Source: Lineus longissimus (lineage: Eukaryota > Nemertea > Pilidiophora > Heteronemertea > Lineidae). From it: a DNA stretch of 64,000 nt. Numbering within the stretch: the stretch's first letter is position 1; each line of letters opens with the position of its first letter. Positions 56,775-64,000 of this stretch are shown here, piece by piece. The notes beneath the pieces are model-generated. The model was not told the DNA's origin, did not search any database, and saw only the letters and a program-made list of their open reading frames with translations. The stretch lies in NCBI RefSeq assembly GCF_910592395.1, contig NC_088309.1, positions 18,168,599 through 18,232,598 on the forward strand, written 5' to 3'. A program made the position numbers and the translations under genes.

Positions 56775-57414
56775 AGAATATATTGGGAGCTATGCAATGT
56801 GTCATTCACCAGATGCCATCCGTCATTGCCCCTCCAACTAAAGCGGGCGATTGTAGTTGCATTTCCATTTGTTAAAGGGACAACTTTGGCGTGGGATTTA
56901 GGTGACCAAAAGGATCGCCACCATAGAGCACCCCACTAATTGCTGATCTCTAATAATGATTTTCTCATTGTTGTGGGGTGGTTTTTGACATGGCTTGCAA
57001 ATTCCTGATTTTTATAGGCCAATTGTTTAATATGTTGTGGTGCAGTCGATTCAGTGCAGGTCGATGATTTGTCAATGAATCTGTTTGGGGAAGTCACGGT
57101 CCTACTGGAAGCTATTTTGCATGAAAAACATATATTTGCCAAGAGGCATGGTATAGGCCAATATAATCGTCCATAGTAAAAGCATAGCTCATCAGAGTCT
57201 ATTTAAATGGCACTAGAGCCATGTGAGTGTGAGTGAACTTGGTGTTAGCTAACGCCAGCGTTTGTGAAAAACATTTCTTGTAACCGGACCCAGATCTAAT
57301 AAAGCTTATAGTTTGAAGAAATTCAATCTTGCGTATCGAACTCTGCGTTCGCAACATGCATGGTAGCGATGTTTCCTGTTTGTCGAGGGTCATACCGGAT
57401 ATCACTCCCTCCAT
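56775..57414 (-). pseudogene. Fibronectin-III/Ig-like fragment, decayed copy 2
   Basis: Minus-strand nucleotide order parallels copy 1: TTTGCAAGCCATGTCAAAAA, ATCATTATTAGAGA, CACCTAAATCCCACGCCAAA and a TTAGTTGGAGGGGC segment. Coding requires frame changes and crosses stops (for example CAATGA after PTT). Further upstream (57414 down) IRYDPRQTGNIATMHVANAE looks like an Ig-domain strand pair, ending in a stop. Two damaged copies flanking repeats suggest local duplication of a receptor gene before decay. Confidence 0.3.
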
Positions 57415-57595
57415 CTATCACTGTAACCCATGGCAACCGATTTTGATGACAAGATTATTTGCAAGTCACTCTGACGGATAATCAGATATGCATAGCTGAA
57501 TTTGTTTTTACTTTTCTTGGACCAACTCACTTGCAATGTTTATTATAGGGATCAGTCTATGTAGTCACCAGATTGCTGTCACATTTAATATATCA

Positions 57596-58470
57596 ACATT
57601 AGATTAGGGGTAAGGCTGTTCAGCTGTCTCACTTACCATAACAGAGAAAATGAAGCTGTCACTCGGCATATATACCATCACTTACCATAACTGAGAAGCT
57701 GTCACTCGGCATATATACCACCACTTACCATAACTGAGAAAATGAAGCTGTCACTCGGCATATATACCACATTAACTGATTGACAGTATTCTATTCAGGA
57801 GGGTACGAGGATAGATGAAATTAGGCTCAACATTAACCATTACCTCGTAGCACTATAGGTTAAGGATTTTTCTATGTAGAATATGTCACATTTGCCATAT
57901 AAATGATCAACATTAGATTAGGGGTAAGGCTGTTCAGCTGTCTCACTTACCATAACTGAGAAAATGAAGCTGTCACTCGGCATATATACCATCACTTACC
58001 ATCATAACTGAGAAAATGAAGCTGTCACTCGGCATATATACCATCACTTACCATAACTGAGAAAATGAAGCTGTCACTCGGCATATATACCATCACTTAC
58101 CATCATAACTGAGAAAATGAAGCTGTCACTCGGCATATATACCATCACTTACCATAACTGAGAAAATGAAGCTGTCACTCGGCATATATACCATCACTTA
58201 CCATCATAACTGAGAAAATGAAGCTGTCACTCGACATATATACCATCACTTACCATAACTGAGAAAATGAAGCTGTCACTCGGCATATATACCATCACTT
58301 ACCATAACTGAGAAAATGAAGCTGTCACTCGGCATATATACCACATTAACTGATTGACAGTATTCTATTCAGGAGGGTACGAGGATAGATGAAATTAGGC
58401 TCAACATTAACCATTTACTCGTAGCACTATAGGTTAGGGATTTTTCTGTAGAATATGTCACATTTACCGT
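57596..58470. repeat. Satellite of ~52-bp units inside a ~576-bp duplication
   Basis: Core unit: CTTACCATAACTGAGAAAAT, GAAGCTGTCACTCGGCATAT, ATACCATCA; about a dozen copies, some with an extra CAT. A non-repeat cassette (AACTGATTGACAGTATTCTA ... CTCGTAGCACTATAGGTTA) follows the array at 57770 and again at 58346, and TAGATTAGGGGTAAGG precedes both arrays. So array plus cassette was duplicated, and the second array later grew. Confidence 0.9.
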
Positions 58471-59277
58471 ATTAACCGATTAAGAGCCGCGGATCTCACT
58501 ATATAACTGTCACCAGGCCACCTCCCATATAACTGAGTTGCAGTATACGGTCTTACTATTCAGCTGCCACACTGACCATTACTGAATAAGCTGATGTCAT
58601 ATTTACAAGACGTTCCAACTATCAACAGTAGGTCAAACAATGTCAAAGGGATTCTTTGATGTAGAAACTGTCACATTTATATATCGTGTTAACTGATCAA
58701 CAGTACGGTCCTTCTATCAGCTGACACGCTGGCCATAAGTGGTACAATAACTGATAAACAGTTGTAGGTTAGGGCCCCTACTTTGCAGTGGCTGTATCAC
58801 ATTTGGCAATGTAACTGAGTGATTAACTGAGTAGGTTAGGGATCATTTAGTGTAGAAACTGTTGCATTTATCATAGGTGACTGATGAGCATTAATTGGGA
58901 GTTCATTTCCAAGGTTCACAAACTAAAACGGCAACTTTACAGTAAAATGTCGCTTACCTTAGCCGAAACGAATATTCCCTTGTTACGACCCATAATCATT
59001 CAACGACACGACACTCACATTATCCATTGCTACTATCACTCCACAGAGAAACAACGTTCTACCTTATCGACAGCCAGCAACAACAAGCAATCGACAAGCT
59101 AGCCTAATATCTAGACGCGGAACTCTACAAATCGATGATAATGATAAAGCAAGCAGCAGTTAGCTGGGAAACCTTCCCTTCATATGGAGTACGAGGAAAA
59201 ATACTGAGTGTCACTCAGGATGGGAACTATTCTCGAGGGAGGTACGGCAGCGGTAATATCAGTCTAAGAGAATAAAA
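58471..59277. other. Satellite flank
   Basis: Degraded relatives of the cassette (TAACTGA, GTCACATTTA, GTAGGTTAGGG) continue to about 58880. Then unique sequence with a 72-codon plus frame at 58884-59102 lacking any domain. No gene. Confidence 0.45.
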
Positions 59278-60285
59278 AGTCAGTCATATCTCATGGGTGC
59301 CATCTATAAACGTGCTAGCTTTTCTTTCCTTGTGGTGGTAGAATAAAAAATCAGTATATCATGGAAACCATCCCCATAAACAAAGTAGCTTTTCTCTCCT
59401 AGGAGGCAGTCGTAGAATCAACAAGCAATATATTATGGGAACCATCAATAGATGTAGCTTTCTTCTCCTTGTGGTGGTTGAATAAAAATGCAGTACACCA
59501 TGAGAACCATCCAAAAACGCGGTGGTGGTAGAATAAAAAAACAGTACACCATGGGAACCATCCAAAAGCGAGGTGGTGGTAGAATAAAAAAACAGTACAC
59601 CATGGGAACCATCCATAAACGAGGTGGTGGTAGAATAAAAAAATAGTACACCATGGGAACCATCCATAAACGAGGTAGTTTTCTTTTCCTTGTGGTGGTA
59701 GAATAAAAAATCAGTATTTCATGGGAACCATCCATAAACAAAGTAGCTTTCCTCTCCTTGGAGGCAGTCGTAGAATCGAAAAGCAATATATTATGGGAAC
59801 CATCAATAAATCAGGCAGCTTTCTTCTCCTTGTGGTGGTTGAATAAAAAAGCAGTACACCATTGGAACCATCCAAAAGCGAGGTGGTGGCAGAATAAAAA
59901 AACAGTACACCATGGGAACTATCCAAAAGCGAGGTGGTGGTAGAATAAAAAAACAGTACACCATGGGAACCATCCATAAACGAGGTGGTGGTTGAATAAA
60001 AAAACAGTACACCATGGGAACCATCCATAAACGAGGTAGTTTTCTTGTCCTTGTGGTGTTCGAATAAAAAATCAGTATATCGTGGGAACCATTCATCAAC
60101 GAGGTAGCTCTCTTTTCCTTGTGTTCGAAAAAAGGAGTGTATATATATCGTCAGTGGGAACCACTCATAGTCATTAACGAGGTAGCTTTCCTGTCCTTGG
60201 AGTGGTCGAATAAAATGCAGTATCGTGGGAACCATCAATAAAAGAAATAGCGTTGTTGTCCTTGTGGTGGAGGAATAAAACACCC
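59278..60285. repeat. Satellite of ~51-bp units, about 18 copies, higher-order pattern
   Basis: Unit: GGTGGTAGAATAAAAAAACA, GTACACCATGGGAACCATCC, ATAAACGA. Longer variants with TAGCTTTCTTCTCCTTGTGG alternate with short ones, giving an outer repeat visible at about 59340-59700 and 59700-60060. Because 51 is divisible by three, the minus strand stays open in several frames, producing repetitive peptides with STTT and DGSHGVLFF that are not genes. Confidence 0.92.
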
Positions 60286-60652
60286 TAATGGTTTTTGAGG
60301 TTAAGAGCCTCTAAGGGTTCGTACATGTAATCGAAATGCCCTCCGCTCTTTCATCTATATGAGTTGAGCTATTGGTTTACACTCCAGACGCAGTGGACCA
60401 GCCTCGTTCCTCCCCTTCTAAGGGAGTCTATTGTTTCTTTTCCTCGTGACTATATACTCATTAGTTTACGGGAGGTACCCCGGCCGAAACCAGACACTCA
60501 ACTATCTACAGAAGCAGCATCCGGACATAAGCAGTGATTTTCATATACTCCGCCTCGCGATATTTTGTATGCGAGGTAGGAGTATCTCAGGATCCAAGAG
60601 AAGCAGAGACAACGAAATCAAAGTGCGCGGTTGTAGTCGAATCGACTGAAAG
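60286..60652 (+). promoter_or_regulatory. Upstream interval of LONP1
   Basis: Presumed promoter and 5' UTR. Begins with CCTAATGGTTTTTGAGGTTA, shared with 49850, and contains a partial repeat family D copy (60380-60412). CpG content rises towards the start codon. No TATA box recognised. Confidence 0.35.
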
Positions 60653-63600
60653 ATGGTACGACGACCACGACGTTATTTCGTCATCCACGGCACACGTGGA
60701 AATGATCAAAACGTAAAGGCCGGTGTTTTTTCCAAGTCATGCATGTGTAACGTTGTGCCACGAATTTCACGCAATAATTACATAAATCAACTGAAAATGT
60801 CAAAACCAACTACCCCACTGTTGAGATATTGTAATATTCTTAATACACACCAAATTTCACAGAGATCGGTTGCTCCAGTACGGAGATTTCGTGTGGAGAA
60901 CATTCGATCGGCTTCACAATCGCAAGGACGAGTAGTGTCCTGCCTCTGTCCTTCGGCCCGAGCTTATGCAAGCTCAAGGACAACCACTGGGATTACCATT
61001 TATACCCCTATCAGGCGGACTTATTCTTCTTTTGCTTCCTCCCGATTTAAACTCGCCAAGGGTTTTGTCTCTAAACAGGAAATATTGAGATCAAAATTTG
61101 CTGGCAGTTCGCTATGCCGTCTTTCACCACTCGCTGCACACTGGCACTGCAGCCAGCCTCACTTGTATTCAAGTTCTAGCGGATCAACCCAGGATGGAGG
61201 TGACAGTGACTTTGCTGGAGCAAGTAGTAGTGGTGCCGATGATCCCAAAGACGGACAAGACGATGATGGTAGTGGCAGCGATAGTGACGACGACGTGATT
61301 CATGATGGCATTCATGACATAAATGACACTATTGGAAACGCACCTCCGTTTCCGCCACCATCGGGACCAGGAATGACGACACTTTTGGCACCCGTGACAG
61401 TACCAGATGTTTTCCCTAAAGTTCCTGTCCTGGCTGTTGCGCGGCATCCAGTATTTCCCCGCTTCATCAAGTTGATCGAGGTGTCCAATAAGCAGCTCAT
61501 TGAACTCCTGAAGAGGAAGGTGAAATTGAATCAACCTTATGCAGGAGTCTTTCTGAAGAAGGATGATAGGTAGGCACTGACAGCCTTGGGCAGCAGTAAC
61601 TGGTTTAAGGGTTCACAACAGGCTGCCTGTGGGCGAGCGGCGGTGCTCAAGAGTGATCGCTCGCGTCTCCCTTCTAGCACTGCAGGCACCACCGTTTTGG
61701 CTAGAACTTGAAATCCTAAAGCAATTAGAACTTCAAAATGAAGTGAAAGCCAATTTCAAGGTTGAGAGTCAGTTCTCTGGAAAACAAAGAGCTTACTCCC
61801 AGTCTCACTCTTGAAATTTGGATTTACCATCATTTCGAAAGAGTTTTAGTTGCTTTAGGATTTCAAGTTCTAGCAAAAATGGCGGTACCTATGGTCAACC
61901 CTTATGTTATGATTCCAGTGGAGGTCCGACTCCATTCGTCATTTACATAAGTAGTATGCATTGAAATGTAATTGTCCTCGTTCGCACTAGTCCATACTTT
62001 GAATTAACTCGAGAAGTATTGAGTGAGAACAGGTGCTCCAAACAGAAGGTTTCTAACTTAGGGCAGATGAACATTTTTTTCAGTCGGTCAAGCTCTCCCC
62101 ATGGGCCAATTTTAAATTCATCTTCTAAATCTACCTTCGACATAACCTACATGACCCCTCAAACTAATGCACCAGATGTTTAAATGAGCAATACACCAAT
62201 CAATGAAAATACAAGGATGCTTGTGTTGGTTTATGCTGGTCTATATGAGTCTTTGTTCAATATCATATGCTGGTATTTTGTATAATATAATCATCGCTGA
62301 ATCAAACAAAACCCAGGTGTCTTAACTATTCATACTAGTTATTGATGACTTATGACTTGACCCCTGGGCTAGCTCCTGCCTATAATTCCCACTTAAAAAT
62401 ATGATAACCTACTGTTGTTCAAAAATATTATCTCTGGTCCATTATTTGCTTGTGACATGTGAGGGTGCGGACAGGTTTCCCTTCATGACATCCCCTTGCC
62501 TAAAAACTAATTCTTTACTTGATCTTTCTCTTCCAGCAATGAAGATGAGGTGGTTGATAAGCTCGATGATTTGCACCGACTTGGCACCTTTGTCCAAATA
62601 CACGAACTGCAGGATTTTGGTGATAAAGTTCGGCTTATTGTGATGGGCCACAGGCGGTATGTTGGTTTCCTGTTCTAAGGTCTGCAAAAAAACTTGATTT
62701 TCCCAAAAAACGTGGCATTTTGAATAATGTTACCCTACATGGTCTATCGGGTTTGTCAGGGAAGGGTTTTTAAGTGGGTTGATGTTTGTTTGATTGTCTC
62801 ATCCTGATTCATTCTCTTGCAGAATTAAGATAACTGGATTGTTGCCTGATGAAGAAGAGGAACCGAGTATGTATTCCAATTTATACTAACATCTGTCACC
62901 GGGACTGCTAGTTTAAATCATAAGCAAGTGTTAGAAATTAAACATATATCAAAATGCATGTGTTTAAAATGTATTTCGTGTCGACTTCTACAACATCGCC
63001 TGCTAAGCGGTCGACGTGAACTCTGTACCCCCCCCCCCCCCCCCAGTGGTGGACGTCTAATTGATGGCAATTCTTGAGGAACCAAATAGTTTTCCTTGGT
63101 CGATTGCCTGGCAACCAGCCTTCGGCAGAATTGTCGAATGTCTGGCCTTTTATTCAGCATGTAAACTGGTTGAACTCCTGGGTCTTTAAACCTTCGAAAA
63201 AAATGAGATCCTGGCCAAAGGATCTCCCATATTTGGTTAAAAAAAGTGAAGAAGACTGGCCCTCGGTTTTTTTGGCGTTTTGGCACTGACCAGAGGGGGT
63301 GCAGGGTTTGCGTTGACGGCTGCATAAGAGCCTGATGTTGTCCTGTCAAAAATGGAAAGTGGTGATGCTAATGGCATAGCTGATATTTTGGACGACTCTG
63401 TGGTTTGTGTTGCAGAATTAAACCGCTCAAGAAATAATAGAGGCAGAGGAAAAAGAGAGAAAAAGAGACATAACGTGTCTTTTTCAGGTAAGAAGGGACG
63501 AAGAAGAGGGAAGGGTGCTGACGCAGAGACTGGAGAAGAGGAATTGAAAGATCTAAAGGAGAAAGAGAGGAGTGATGTCGTTGATGATCCACCATTGGAG

Positions 63601-63714
63601 AAGGGCGATATTGCCACGGGCGATCTCGAAAAAGGCCCGGTGATCACCAAAGTCTTGATGGCGGAAGTTGAAAACATTCCCCACGACCCGTTTACGAATA
63701 CTGAAGAAGTCAAG
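60653..63714 (+). CDS. LONP1: Mitochondrial Lon protease, N-terminal part
   Basis: Visible exons: 60653-61569, 62537-62656, 62823-62866 and 63488-63714 (or 63416-63714); the gene continues past the window. Residues 1-175 are a long Arg/Ser-rich presequence with few acidic residues, fitting mitochondrial import. Residues 178-225 are acidic. The Lon N-terminal substrate-binding domain begins near 250 with [20 protein letters not shown], then [20 protein letters not shown] and [12 protein letters not shown]. Exon 2 supplies [29 protein letters not shown]. Exon 4 ends [23 protein letters not shown]1 is a matrix AAA+ serine protease that removes damaged proteins. Its ATPase and Ser-Lys protease domains lie beyond the edge. 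ATG 60653 has a strong context (AAAGATGG), and ATG 60797 is an alternative. Confidence 0.95.
61570..62536. other. LONP1 intron 1
   Basis: Contains the inverted-repeat element 61681-61904; otherwise AT-rich. Donor GATAG|GTAGGC, acceptor CTCTTCCAG. Confidence 0.6.
61681..61904. mobile_element. Repeat family C, element with two inverted ends
   Basis: Left GGCACCACCGTTTTGGCTAG, AACTTGAAATCCTAAAGCAA; right TTGCTTTAGGATTTCAAGTT, CTAGCAAAAATGGCGGTACC, then GGTCAACCCTTA. The arms exceed 35 bp and the interior is short and non-coding. One matching end is in VPS29 intron 2. Confidence 0.75.
62867..63487. other. LONP1 intron 3 (or intron plus alternative exon start)
   Basis: Donor CCGA|GTATGT. A C homopolymer of 17 lies at 63028-63044. 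Two candidate acceptors (63415 and 63487) are in the same frame. The stretch between them is purine-rich and would add 24 basic residues. Confidence 0.6.
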
Positions 63715-63889
63715 GTCAGTATGATTGAAATATGTCTGAAGTCGCTGTCTCTTTCTAAAATCCTCGACCTGGTTTCTAATTTTGCATTTGATGAGTGATC
63801 CGAGTCCGGGTATAAAAACTACCAGGTTCATGTTTTTGAGCTGTATGTTCCTATCTTATTTGCAAATGTTACACCAGAGCCTTGTTAAA

Positions 63890-64000
63890 CTGATCCCGGT
63901 GGCCTAGTGGTTAAGGGGTCCGCCTTGTAAATGGGAGGTCGAAGGTTCGAGGCCCGCTAGTAACCTCTTTCCGATGTGGCCCATTGGTTAGCTGCCAGCT
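63890..64000 (+). mobile_element. tRNA-derived SINE head, cut by window edge
   Basis: GTGGCCTAGTGGTTAAGGGG contains an A box TGGCCTAGTGG, and GGTTCGAGGCC is a near B box 33 bp later. The predicted acceptor halves (GATCCCG and CTAGTAA) do not pair. Lies in the LONP1 intron after exon 4. Confidence 0.6.

Noticed and set aside
59359-60283. Several long minus-strand open frames with repeated DGSHGVLFF-type peptides
   Set aside because: They arise from a 51-bp satellite whose unit length is a multiple of three; different frames give different repetitive peptides and there are no domains or splice signals.
63893-63965. Possible tRNA gene with TGT anticodon region
   Set aside because: A and B boxes are present, but acceptor-stem halves do not pair and the sequence continues as in a SINE.

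Overview
This is a nuclear window from a bilaterian animal, most likely a non-insect marine invertebrate (lophotrochozoan or invertebrate deuterostome; I cannot place it further). The evidence is spliced genes with GT-AG introns of about 100 to 3,000 bp and an AT-rich intergenic background. It also has many short inverted-repeat elements, tRNA-derived SINE heads, 5'-truncated non-LTR retrotransposon pieces and several satellite arrays. There is no operon or prokaryotic organisation, and most long open frames are chance or repeat-driven.

Genes supported from the sequence, left to right: (1) an ankyrin-repeat/SOCS-box protein, minus strand, 13146-16500; (2) MED19, a Mediator subunit, plus strand, 16854-19101, head-to-head with the first across about 350 bp; (3) a long CCPG1/PBXIP1-family ER membrane protein, minus strand, ten coding exons, 24873-37482; (4) VPS29, retromer subunit, plus strand, 40223-42042, complete in four exons; (5) and (6) two single-exon four-transmembrane proteins, minus strand, 45431-46264 and 50295-51284, the second with PPxY-type motifs; (7) the 5' part of LONP1, the mitochondrial Lon protease, plus strand, from 60653 and running off the right edge. 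A few weak candidate exons of unrecognised genes occur at 410-569, 1882-3290, 6891-7000 and 52612-52892.

Regions: 1-13 kb is mostly intergenic, with SINE, MITE and retrotransposon remnants. 13-19 kb is gene-dense. 19-25 kb is repeat-rich intergenic sequence and the probable 3' UTR of the CCPG1-like gene. 25-37.5 kb is the CCPG1-like gene, its introns carrying MITEs, a 91-bp minisatellite, a retrotransposon tail and a purine microsatellite. 40-42 kb is VPS29. 43-44.3 kb is a degenerate satellite of about 80 bp. 45-51 kb holds the two four-TM genes. 53.7-60.3 kb is a repeat desert with three tandem-repeat systems, SINEs, decayed receptor-like fragments and an orphan pair of histone-type 3' stem-loops. 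60.6-64 kb is LONP1.

The genes do not form one pathway. Several act in proteostasis and membrane traffic (LONP1 in mitochondria, VPS29 on endosomes, CCPG1-like at the ER, SOCS-box protein as a ubiquitin-ligase adaptor), but that is a remark on content and not evidence of co-regulation. I found no CRISPR array and no clearly novel multi-gene system. The most unusual items are the orphan tandem histone stem-loops, the LC3-interacting-type N-terminus of the CCPG1-like gene, the VPS29 start codon standing alone at the end of exon 1 plus a metal-site substitution, the Asp-tract tail of the SOCS-box protein, and a recurrent short motif shared by several unrelated repeat arrays.
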